From Gp13-AA77 sp035946735 (GTDB taxonomy: Bacteria; Acidobacteriota; Terriglobia; UBA7540), in assembly GCA_035946735.1 (NCBI GenBank), contig DASYYZ010000049.1, forward strand, positions 1 to 64,000: a stretch of 64,000 bases of DNA. Reading direction: 5' to 3'. Both the position numbers and the translations under genes were made by a program. Shown piece by piece: positions 16,916 to 25,374 of this stretch. The notes beneath the pieces were generated by a model. The model made no database searches. It was not told the DNA's origin and saw nothing but the letters and a program-made list of their open reading frames with translations. How positions within the stretch are numbered: position 1 is the first letter of the stretch; the number at the start of each line of letters is the position of its first letter.

Positions 16916-19900
16916 ATGAACACCGCATTCGACCGTCGAGATTCTTGCAGGCTGCCGGCCTTGCGGCGGCGAGTTCACTTATACCTTGGGATAGTCGTCT
17001 TCCTCCTCGCGTTGCAACTTGCTTGGGCGAGCGTAACCGGCAGTATCTCCGGGCTGGTCAAGGATCAGACCGGGGCGGTTGTGGTTGGAGCCGAGGTCGC
17101 AGCCGTTAACAACGACACCGGTGTTCAGCACCTCGCGAGGACGGATTCCGCAGGGTTTTACTCATTCCCGACCCTGCCCGCCGGACGCTATCACCTGGAC
17201 ATCCGGGAAGCCGGATTCAAAGCGTACCGGGCGACGGATTTGGTCATCGACGTCAATTCTGCCTTGCGCGTTGACGCTACACTCCAATTGGGCGCTGTAA
17301 CCCAGGAGATTAGTGTTTCCGCTTCGGCCGTTCACGTCGAAACCACCAATACTCAGATGGGAGAAGTCATTGGAACCAACAAAATGGAACAAGTCCCGCT
17401 GAACGGGCGGAGCTACACGGACTTGTTAGCACTGCAACCTGGGGTCATTCCGGTCTCCTCGAATGAGTACTCGGGAACTCAAGTCTCGGGAAGTCTGAAT
17501 CCCGGCAACCTCTCAGTCAGCGGACAGAGGGAGGACGCCAATGGATTTATGGTGAATGGCGGCGACGTCCAGGAGGACGTTCAGATGGGCACGGCGATCA
17601 TCCCCAATCTTGACTCCATTGCGGAATTCCGCATCCTGACCAACAATGCGGATGCCGAATACGGGAATTTCGCGGGTGGGATGGTGAACGCCATCACCAA
17701 ATCGGGCACCAACCAATTCCACGGTGACCTCTTCGAATTCCTTCGCAACTCGGACCTGGATGCCCGGAACTTTTTTTCCCCGACGCGTGGAACTTTACAC
17801 CAAAACCAATTCGGCGGGACGGTGGGCGGCCCCATCCTGCGCGACAAGGTCTTCTTTTTCTCGGACTATCAGGGAAGCCGCGAGATCAGCGGCGTGGACT
17901 CGGGTTTGATTCCCGTTCCCACGGCGGCGGAGCGCCAGGGAATCTTCGGCCCGGCCGCGTTTCAAACGCTTGCCAACAATGTTGCAATTCCCACTACGGT
18001 CACGGGGGCCGGCTGGGCGACTAGTCTTTCACAGAAGCTGGGGTACACCGTGACACAGGGAGAACCGTATTCGACGAGCGCCTGCACGTCCACAGCTCAG
18101 TGTGTATTCCCTAACGGGGTGATTCCGGCAAGCGCCTTCTCAGCGCCCGCGGGACACCTGCTACAATACATCCCAACACCCAACTTGGGATCCAGCACCT
18201 TCACGACTTCGGCTTTCCAGAATACCTTGCGGGATGACAAGGGTAGCGGCCGGCTCGACGCCAATACCCGTTTAGGCCTGCTCTCCGGGTACTACTTTTT
18301 CGATCAGTATTCCGTGGTCAATCCGTATCCGTCTGCCAACGTTCCTGGCTTCAGCGCGGCCAATCAGGGCCGGGCGCAAGATATCAATTTCTCCGTGACG
18401 AAAAACTTCGGCCCGAACTCCGTCAATGAGTTTCGCCTCAATTACGTGCGTAATGTCAACAGCGCCGACGTTCCGATTGGAGGTCTCGGACCGAGTCTAA
18501 GTTCCCTCGGGTTCGTCACCGGCGCCAACACACCGGGGATTGTTCCACTGGCGCCGCAATACACCGGGGTCCCCAACATTGGATTCAACAACTTTACCAT
18601 CGGGACGCCCGGCTACATTTCCACGCAGACGAACAATACCTATCAGGTGCTGGATAATTTCTCTATTGTGAAGGGAACCCACACCCTGAAGTTCGGCGGG
18701 TCCGTCCATTATGATTTGGTGACTTATCATCAGGAGGGCGCCAACAATGGAACCTTCGGCTTCAACGGAACCGAAACCGGCAGTGACTTCGCGGACTTCC
18801 TGCTGGGGGCGCCGTACTTTTATCAGCAGGGCGCGCAAATCCCCTTTCACACCCGCTCGCGCTACTATGGGTTCTACGGCCAAGACAGTTGGCGCGCCAC
18901 CCCGACGCTTACTATCAACTGGGGCTTGCGCTATGAGGTCAGCACGCCGTGGTATGAAGCCTTCGGTGAAATGGAGGCGATGGTGTTAGGCGAGCAGTCG
19001 GTGGTCTTTCCCGGTTCGCCCAAGGGCTGGGTGTTTCCCGGTGACCCTGGTATTCCGAAAACGATTGCCCCTACTCGTTATAACAATTTCGCACCCCGCA
19101 TCGGCCTTGCCTATTCCCCCGGCGTCTCGAGCGGATTCTTAGGAAAATTGGTGGGCGGACCGGGTAAGACCAGCATTCGCGCCGGCTGGGGTATCTACTA
19201 TACGGCCTTTGAAGATGCGGCGTTCTTCAATGCGCAAGGCGACGCACCCTTTGGATTTTTTTATTCCAGCCCCACACCTCCGCTCTTTGCTACCCCCTTT
19301 GTCGATCGCCAGACCGGAAAGGACGAGGGCCAGCGATTTCCTCCCCCTCTCCCACCCACCAATGTCAGCGCGGCGCACCCCGACAATATCAGTTTCGCGA
19401 ACTTTGAACCCATTGGAAGTTCACCAACCGTGGCCACCAACAACCGGCTCCCCTATGCTGAACACTATAATGTGTCTCTCCAGCGGCAGATTGGGACTAG
19501 CACTTTGGCCAGCGTGAGTTATGTGGGCACGCAAGGTCATCGGCTTCTGGGAGATGTGGAAGCCAATCCCGGTGTTCCTTCCCTCTGCCTCGGCGTCAGC
19601 CAACCTATCCAGGTTTTGCCGGGAACGGCCACTTGCGGACCGAGCGGCGAAAACGGCGTCTATTACCCCGTTGGGGGTGGGGTCATCAATAGCACGCGCG
19701 AACCCTTCGGCGCGGCCTTTGCGAGCGACGCCTATTTCGCCACCATGGCCAACTCCAATTACAACTCCCTGGAGGCTACCCTGCGCCATACCGTGGGCCG
19801 GTTGGAGTTCCTTGCTGGTTACACTTACAGTAAGGCCCTTGACAACGCCTCAGGATGGGGTGGCGGAGGTGACCTGATTGACCCCTTTAACCCCAAAATC

Positions 19901-20482
19901 ACCAAGTCCCTCTCGGCATTCGATGCCACCCATAACTTCGTGATGAGTTACAGCTATCACGTGCCCTTTGACAAGATGTGGCGTCCCAACCGCTTGACGG
20001 ATGGCTGGATCCTGACGGGGATTACGCGCTTTACCACAGGCTTACCCGTACTGCTCCAAGAACCCGACGACAATTCTCTCTTGGGAACCGGTTTTTCGGG
20101 CCCTTGTGGGTGCATGGTCGACGTGCCGAATGTTACACCGGGGAGTTTGCAATTCATGAATCCGCGCAAGGGTAATCCAGGCGCAGGCACAGATCCCTAC
20201 TTCAACACATCTCTGTTTTCCCATGAGGCGGTTGGCCAGCTCGGAGACTCCAACCGGCGCTATTTCCACGGCCCGGGTCTCAACAATTGGGACTTGGCCT
20301 TGTTGAAAGACCTGCGTTTAACCGAGTCGAAAAGGCTCGAATTCCGGGCGGAGTTCTTCAATGTCTACAATCATGCCCAATTTGGGCTACCGCAGGGGGA
20401 CATTCTCAATTCCAGTTTCGGCTTTGTGACCAGTGCCAATCCCGCGCGCATTGGGCAATTTGCTGCTAAGTTTTACTTCTAA
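16916..20482 (+). CDS. TonB-dependent receptor, Oar-like, with carboxypeptidase-regulatory domain (copy 2)
   Basis: The 1188-residue protein starts at 16916, where AAAGGAGG precedes the ATG. A signal segment (LGIVVFLLALQLAWAS) leads to a carboxypeptidase regulatory-like domain (GSISGLVKDQTGAVVVGAEV ... TDSAGFYSFPTLPAGRYHL), a plug (VPLNGRSYTDLLALQPGV, GGMVNAITKSGTNQFHGDLF) and a barrel ending KFYF. It is collinear with copy 1 (8026-11712) and clearly homologous throughout, but differs in extracellular-loop regions, as expected of paralogues tuned to related ligands. It sits between the bicupin and a P1-family peptidase, inside the same catabolic island. Confidence 0.93.
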   Translation: MNTAFDRRDSCRLPALRRRVHLYLGIVVFLLALQLAWASVTGSISGLVKDQTGAVVVGAEVAAVNNDTGVQHLARTDSAGFYSFPTLPAGRYHLDIREAGFKAYRATDLVIDVNSALRVDATLQLGAVTQEISVSASAVHVETTNTQMGEVIGTNKMEQVPLNGRSYTDLLALQPGVIPVSSNEYSGTQVSGSLNPGNLSVSGQREDANGFMVNGGDVQEDVQMGTAIIPNLDSIAEFRILTNNADAEYGNFAGGMVNAITKSGTNQFHGDLFEFLRNSDLDARNFFSPTRGTLHQNQFGGTVGGPILRDKVFFFSDYQGSREISGVDSGLIPVPTAAERQGIFGPAAFQTLANNVAIPTTVTGAGWATSLSQKLGYTVTQGEPYSTSACTSTAQCVFPNGVIPASAFSAPAGHLLQYIPTPNLGSSTFTTSAFQNTLRDDKGSGRLDANTRLGLLSGYYFFDQYSVVNPYPSANVPGFSAANQGRAQDINFSVTKNFGPNSVNEFRLNYVRNVNSADVPIGGLGPSLSSLGFVTGANTPGIVPLAPQYTGVPNIGFNNFTIGTPGYISTQTNNTYQVLDNFSIVKGTHTLKFGGSVHYDLVTYHQEGANNGTFGFNGTETGSDFADFLLGAPYFYQQGAQIPFHTRSRYYGFYGQDSWRATPTLTINWGLRYEVSTPWYEAFGEMEAMVLGEQSVVFPGSPKGWVFPGDPGIPKTIAPTRYNNFAPRIGLAYSPGVSSGFLGKLVGGPGKTSIRAGWGIYYTAFEDAAFFNAQGDAPFGFFYSSPTPPLFATPFVDRQTGKDEGQRFPPPLPPTNVSAAHPDNISFANFEPIGSSPTVATNNRLPYAEHYNVSLQRQIGTSTLASVSYVGTQGHRLLGDVEANPGVPSLCLGVSQPIQVLPGTATCGPSGENGVYYPVGGGVINSTREPFGAAFASDAYFATMANSNYNSLEATLRHTVGRLEFLAGYTYSKALDNASGWGGGGDLIDPFNPKITKSLSAFDATHNFVMSYSYHVPFDKMWRPNRLTDGWILTGITRFTTGLPVLLQEPDDNSLLGTGFSGPCGCMVDVPNVTPGSLQFMNPRKGNPGAGTDPYFNTSLFSHEAVGQLGDSNRRYFHGPGLNNWDLALLKDLRLTESKRLEFRAEFFNVYNHAQFGLPQGDILNSSFGFVTSANPARIGQFAAKFYF

Positions 20483-20712
20483 CTGTTCTGGGAGGCTGAA
20501 GGTCCCGAAGGTTGACCGAGAAATTTTCACTCGAAACCTCATCAGAAGGCGTGAAAGAATGCAATTCGCGGTGCTGTCGGAGCCTCGATGAAGTGACCGC
20601 AAAGACCACCCGTTGGGGCAACCCGTTCACGTTATCGACCCCAAGAGGGGATAAAAGCTTCGTAAATCACCCCATACGCATTGGCACCTCGCCGTCGGGG
20701 GGCACACACGCA

Positions 20713-21855
20713 ATGTCAAAGATCAGCCGTCGAGGTTTTGAGCTCGCAATGCTGGGCTCGCTGGGAGCGAAGCATTTTGCCGCTTCCGAAGTCATGGGTC
20801 TCAACGCTGGAGGTGAGTCCGAGGAGAGCGCCGGGAGCATGACCGATGTGCCGGGTGTGAAAGTGGGTCATTTCACTGACTCCCGCCGCCCGACGGGCTG
20901 CACCGCCGTTCTCTTCGAAGACGGGGCGACGGGCGGAGTGGATTTTGACGGCTCTGGGCCGGAGGATTTTCAGGCGGGAATGCTCCAGCCCGGCAGTGCG
21001 CTCCAGACGATTTGGGGAATTCTCTTGTCCGGGGGCGATTCTTATGGACTATCCACGGCCATCGGCGCCATGCGCTACCTCGAGGAACGCGGCAAGGGTG
21101 AGCACTGGGGTCCGGAGGGGATGGTTGTACCGTTGGTCGTCGCCTCGATTTTAGACGACTTGCGTGTGGGTGATGGCAGGATTCGTCCGGATGCCGAGAG
21201 TGGCTACAAAGCGTGTCAGGCGGCCACCACCGGACCTGTAGCCGAGGGCTGCGTGGGCGCCGGGGCGGGGGCCACCGTCGGCACCGGAAGCTATTACGGT
21301 GGCCTGCGGATGAAGTCCGGCATCGGCACCGCCAGCATTCGCGCGGGAGATTTTGTGATTGGCGCGATTGTGGCGGTGAACGCTACCGGCGACATCGTGG
21401 AATGGCCGAGCGGAAAGGTCTTGGCTGGGGCCCGCCGCGCCGACGGGAAAGGCTTCATAAGCATTTCCGAAAGCGTGCGGCAGAAGATGGCCGAGCGGGT
21501 AGCCGCCAAGACGGCCGTGAATATCCCCCCCTCCATGACCCACACCACCATCGGCGTCATTGCCACCAATCTGGATTTTGATAAAGGGGATTTGACCAAG
21601 CTCGCGGGATTGGCAAACACGGGGGCCGCCAAGGTCATCAACCCCTACCACACCACGGAAGACGGCGATGTCCTCTATGCGGTCTCCACCCGGAAGCTGA
21701 AGCTGCCAGGCGAGCAAAAACAGCAGGATATTGCGCTGGCGGGAATTATGGGCGCCGAAGTTGCCGCCACGGCCATCATGCGCGCGGCTAAGATGGCCAC
21801 CTCGGTGGAGGGCATCCCCGCCTATCGGGACTATACAGTGAAGTTGAGTCAATGA
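20713..21855 (+). CDS. Tat-exported P1-family peptidase (DmpA/NylC-type Ntn hydrolase)
   Basis: The 380-residue protein belongs to peptidase family P1 (S58/DmpA aminopeptidase, beta-peptidyl aminopeptidase, NylC). These are self-cleaving Ntn hydrolases. Family landmarks are MTDVPGVKVGHFTD and GCTAVLFEDGATGGVD at the N-terminus, LLSGGDSYGLSTAIGAMRYL, GAGAGATVGTG, and the segment THTTIGVIATNLDFDKGD, where the Thr after His is the probable nucleophile exposed by autocleavage. Relatives have Asn-Thr or Gly-Ser at this position. A Tat-like signal (SRRGFELAMLGSLGA) predicts export. The ATG at 20713 has GGGGGG upstream; an open frame extends 67 codons further up but lacks coding character. It lies downstream of the second TonB receptor. 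Confidence 0.87.
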   Translation: MSKISRRGFELAMLGSLGAKHFAASEVMGLNAGGESEESAGSMTDVPGVKVGHFTDSRRPTGCTAVLFEDGATGGVDFDGSGPEDFQAGMLQPGSALQTIWGILLSGGDSYGLSTAIGAMRYLEERGKGEHWGPEGMVVPLVVASILDDLRVGDGRIRPDAESGYKACQAATTGPVAEGCVGAGAGATVGTGSYYGGLRMKSGIGTASIRAGDFVIGAIVAVNATGDIVEWPSGKVLAGARRADGKGFISISESVRQKMAERVAAKTAVNIPPSMTHTTIGVIATNLDFDKGDLTKLAGLANTGAAKVINPYHTTEDGDVLYAVSTRKLKLPGEQKQQDIALAGIMGAEVAATAIMRAAKMATSVEGIPAYRDYTVKLSQ

Positions 21856-22066
21856 TGAGGATCTCGGGTCATTCATCCACGATCCCCAATTATCACTTCC
21901 CACAGGTGTATGATAGAGGCCGCACGGCCCTCAGGACGAGAGGCCTGCAAGGTCAGCGACCAGGCGCTGGTGAAGTAATGGCCACTCGCCAGAGGCGTCC
22001 GAGAACCGGCTTGGGCTGTGTGATCGTCGATCAATGGGACCATAATTCATCACAGTGAGGAATCGT

Positions 22067-23461
22067 ATGAGAAAAGATGACGTTTCTGAAATGAGCCGGC
22101 GCACCTTTCTTGCGGCGGTTTCAGCGGCCGCCTCAGCCCCTCTGCTGGGAGCTGCCAACCCTCCGGCCCTGGCGACGAAGGGCGGCGGCCAACCCGTGCG
22201 CTCCACTCCCCTCACCACGCAATTTGAGGGCGCTAATTTCATTGGCGAGGAGGAGAAGAGAGAACTGGATGAAGCGGTTGAGACTCGGAGCCTGTTCCGC
22301 TTTTACGGTTTCACGCGGCCGCAAAAGGCCAGGACCTTCGAAGAGGAATTCCAAAAATTCATGGGCGTGAAGTACGCGCTGGGGGTCACTTCCGGAACCG
22401 CGGCGCTCCACGTCGCCATCAACGCTCTGGGCGTGGGACCGGGTGACGAGGTCATACTTCCCGCGGAAACCTGGCACTCCGACTACAACGCGATCATCAT
22501 GACCGGAGCACTGCCCGTATTCTGCGAAATCGACGAGACCTTCGCCATGGATCCCGAAGACCTGAGAAGAAAGATCACTCCCGACACCAAAGTCGTCATA
22601 CCGTCGCACCTTACCGGCACCGTGGCGGATATGGACGAAATAATGGCCGTCGCGCGCGAGCATAACCTGAAGGTGCTGGAAGATTCGGCCGAGGCCATTG
22701 GTGCAACCTACAAAGGCAAACGGACAGGCTCCATTGGGGACATCGGAATCTACAGTTTCCAGACCGCCAAAATGATGACCTCCGGAGAAGGCGGCTGCGT
22801 CATCACGAACGATCCAGCGCTGTACGAGCGAGCCATCCGCTTTCACGATCTGGGGGGGGTGAGGCCCACCTTCCAGACCGCTCTGGGCATAACCGATTAC
22901 CCGCGAGGCGGGCAGGGGACAGAGGGCGACCGCGGCGGAGAAACGATGCTCGGTCTCAACTATCGCATGAATGAAGAGACCGGGGCGGTTCTGTGCGCCC
23001 AACTCCGAAAGATGGATACCGCGCTCGCGAACCATCGACGGATGCACCAATGCGTGGCCGAAAAACTTAAGGACCTGCCTGGCATCAAGCTGCGGCCCAG
23101 CAACAATCCGGGAGGGGACATCGGTATTAGCCTTGATCTCCTGCTGCCCACCAGAGATTTACGCGACAAATTCATGGAAGCCATGACCGCTGAAAACGTA
23201 CCAATGGGGGTCGGAATCCAGGGCACGAGAAATTTGCCTACCATGGGTTACATCGAGGACAAGGTGGCTCCCCACCCGCAATGGCCTTCGTTCAATACCC
23301 CAAGGGGAAAGGCCATGAAATATGGGGCCGAGTGCTGCCCGCGATCGATTGATCTGAAGAACCGTTATGCAAGCCTGTACATCGGTCCGAAGTGGACGGA
23401 CGATGACTTGAATGACGTCGTGAGCGCTGTTACCAAAGTCCATGCGGCGCTGCTTAGTTAA
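22067..23461 (+). CDS. Tat-signal-bearing DegT/DnrJ/EryC1/StrS aminotransferase
   Basis: The 464-residue protein is a fold-type I PLP enzyme of the sugar-aminotransferase (DegT) family. Typical segments are GVTSGTAALHVAINALGVGP (phosphate binding), LEDSAEAIGATYKGK (the Asp that holds the PLP nitrogen) and YSFQTAKMMTSGEGG with the Schiff-base lysine. Family members transfer an amino group to a keto-sugar or cyclitol. It opens with a twin-arginine-like signal (MSRRTFLAAVSAAASAP), which is unusual for this normally cytosolic family. The ATG at 22067 has GAGGAA 5 bases upstream and is preferred to the GTG at 22055. The MFS transporter follows after 57 bp. Confidence 0.87.
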   Translation: MRKDDVSEMSRRTFLAAVSAAASAPLLGAANPPALATKGGGQPVRSTPLTTQFEGANFIGEEEKRELDEAVETRSLFRFYGFTRPQKARTFEEEFQKFMGVKYALGVTSGTAALHVAINALGVGPGDEVILPAETWHSDYNAIIMTGALPVFCEIDETFAMDPEDLRRKITPDTKVVIPSHLTGTVADMDEIMAVAREHNLKVLEDSAEAIGATYKGKRTGSIGDIGIYSFQTAKMMTSGEGGCVITNDPALYERAIRFHDLGGVRPTFQTALGITDYPRGGQGTEGDRGGETMLGLNYRMNEETGAVLCAQLRKMDTALANHRRMHQCVAEKLKDLPGIKLRPSNNPGGDIGISLDLLLPTRDLRDKFMEAMTAENVPMGVGIQGTRNLPTMGYIEDKVAPHPQWPSFNTPRGKAMKYGAECCPRSIDLKNRYASLYIGPKWTDDDLNDVVSAVTKVHAALLS

Positions 23462-23518
23462 CGGCTCGCTAACCAGAACTCATCCTTCCTCCCGAGATTT
23501 CTCGGGCAGCGCAGACTG

Positions 23519-24838
23519 GTGAACCCTACCCAACGGACTTTCGATCCGGCACGATCTCGACTGCCGATTCGCGGCCTGCGCTGGTGGATTGGCGGCTTGC
23601 TGTTCGTTTCCACAATCATCAATTTCATCGACCGGCAAACGCTGAGCGTACTGGCGCCCGTTCTCCTGGCGCAGTACCACTGGACCAACACGGATTTTGC
23701 CACCATCTTGATTGCTTTTCGAATTGCTTACACGTTCATGCAGGGTGGGGGAGGATGGCTGATCGATCGCTTGGGCGCGCGCCGCGGTCTGTTGCTTACG
23801 GTGACCTTTTATTCCTGTGTCGCCAGTCTTACCGCGCTGGCACGAGGACTCGCGAGCTTCCGTTTTTTTCGCTTTCTGCTCGGCGCGGGGGAAGGTCCCA
23901 ACTGGCCAGGCGCCACCAAAGTCGCCTCCGAGTGGTTCCCGGATCAGGAGCGGGCATGGGCGGTCGCGATGTTTGACAGTGGCTCGTCCATCGGCGGGGC
24001 GGTTGCACCTTTTCTTGCCTTGTATGCTTACAAATTGACTGGCAGTTGGCGGCCGGTTTTCCTGGTGACCGGAAGCCTTGGCTTTCTCTGGATCATGGCT
24101 TGGCGCTGGCTTTATCGCCCTCCAGAACAGCACCCTCGCCTGGCGCCCGAGGAGCTGGAATACATCCGGCGAGGCCGCACCCCGGAAGTGCAAGTTTCGC
24201 CCCGCGCCGGAATCACCTGGCGCAAGCTGCTGCGCTACCGGCAAACCTGGGGTATCATCTGCGGCCGCTTTCTGCTGGATCCCTATTGGTTCCTCATAGC
24301 CGATTGGTTCGCGCTGTATCTCCGCAGTAGAGGCTTTCGCCTGGAACGGAGCATCCTGGGCTTCTGGGTTCCCTTCCTGGGCGCCGATCTCGGCAATTTT
24401 TTCGGGGGAGCTCTCTCCAGCTATTGGATTTCGCGCGGCTGGACGGTGGGGCGTTCGCGCCGAGCGGTGTTGCTGATTTTCGGGCCCAGTATGTTGATCC
24501 TCATTCCCGCCGCTTTCACGGGCCACTACCTGACTCTGGTGCTTTTGTTTGGATATGCGACGTTCGCCTACGCCGCCTGCTCGACCATGTTTCTGTCCTT
24601 GCCCAGCGACGTTTTCCATCCGCAAGCGGTGGCCTCCGTCAGTGGCCTGGGAGGCACCGGCGCGGGCATCGGAACGCTGATCTCCACCTATATGATCGGC
24701 CGCATCTCTGATCGATTTTCCTTCCAGCCCATTGTAATCGCCGGCTCTATCATCCCCTGCCTCGCCACCGCGATTTTTGTCCTGATGGTGCGCGCGCGTA
24801 ATACCCCCGACCCCGAAGGGATCGTACTTACCTTTTGA
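23519..24838 (+). CDS. MFS transporter, ACS (anion:cation symporter) type
   Basis: The 439-residue integral membrane protein has about 12 hydrophobic segments and the signatures of the hexuronate/galactonate/phthalate-type ACS family: FIDRQTLSVLAPVL after helix 1, WLIDRLGARRGLLL in loop 2-3, and LLGAGEGPNWPGATKVASEWF in helix 4-5. Such carriers import organic anions with protons at the inner membrane. It starts with GTG at 23519 (ribosome-binding site weak). Placed right behind the exported aminotransferase, it probably brings the product of the periplasmic steps into the cytoplasm. Confidence 0.87.
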   Translation: MNPTQRTFDPARSRLPIRGLRWWIGGLLFVSTIINFIDRQTLSVLAPVLLAQYHWTNTDFATILIAFRIAYTFMQGGGGWLIDRLGARRGLLLTVTFYSCVASLTALARGLASFRFFRFLLGAGEGPNWPGATKVASEWFPDQERAWAVAMFDSGSSIGGAVAPFLALYAYKLTGSWRPVFLVTGSLGFLWIMAWRWLYRPPEQHPRLAPEELEYIRRGRTPEVQVSPRAGITWRKLLRYRQTWGIICGRFLLDPYWFLIADWFALYLRSRGFRLERSILGFWVPFLGADLGNFFGGALSSYWISRGWTVGRSRRAVLLIFGPSMLILIPAAFTGHYLTLVLLFGYATFAYAACSTMFLSLPSDVFHPQAVASVSGLGGTGAGIGTLISTYMIGRISDRFSFQPIVIAGSIIPCLATAIFVLMVRARNTPDPEGIVLTF

Positions 24839-24840
24839 GA

Positions 24841-25095
24841 TCGGTGCAACAGCAGAGGAAGTAACCATCACGGAGTTGCAGCGCGGAATGAAGTCGGGGA
24901 GGGTCACCGCGCGTTCCCTCACGGAGAACTACCTGCGCGCATCGATGAGATCGACTAGTGGCCTCTCGCAGAGCCGCCGTTAGTATGGCCGATGAGGCGC
25001 ATCGCAGAGCCTCATGCGCTCACACGGCTACTCGTACTGACGCTCTCTCTGCGACAGGCCACTAGAAAGGACCCGCGATCAAGGCCATTATTTGC
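24841..25095 (+). pseudogene. Amidase-signature-family remnant, frameshifted and split by a MITE-like element
   Basis: Directly after the MFS stop, the translation from 24841 reads ATAEEVTITELQRGMKSGRV then TARSLTENYLR, the standard N-terminus of amidase-signature enzymes. A one-base deletion near 24943 shifts the frame; in the next frame the expected IDEID follows up to 24955. There a 111-bp inverted-repeat element interrupts it, and beyond it (25066-25095) the family's next residues KGPAIKAII appear. After that the homology is lost. No start codon is visible. It is therefore the dead N-terminal stub of an amidase that once followed the transporter. Confidence 0.7.
24955..25065. mobile_element. 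MITE-like element with near-perfect 19-bp terminal inverted repeats
   Basis: The left end CTAGTGGCCTCTCGCAGAG and the inverted right end CTAGTGGCCTGTCGCAGAG agree at 18 of 19 positions. The element is 111 bp long and has an internal hairpin (ATGAGGC at 24992-24998 with GCCTCAT at 25009-25015). It carries no gene. CTAG at both edges could be a 4-bp target duplication of the YTAR type made by IS5-family transposases, or part of the ends. It sits inside the amidase remnant, which supports insertion rather than chance symmetry. Confidence 0.7.
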
Positions 25096-25374
25096 TATGC
25101 TGCTCATTTGTCACGCAGCCTGGACTTCATCTTCTGATGAGTCTCGACGGCGCTCGGCTGGACCTGATCCCGCCCGGCACCGCGAATCCAATTCCATTGC
25201 TTGTTCGTGGGACTCCCGCGAGCGCCGAGAGAGTAGTGAATGCGCCAAGAGGCAAGCAACATTGCGCGTTGGCGAGGGACCGAGCCCATGGGGTTTCAGC
25301 CTCACGCGTCGTTTTGGAAAGTCGTCGAGCTGGAGACCATAAGACTCAACATCAACCTTTTGCCGAGGTGAGGG

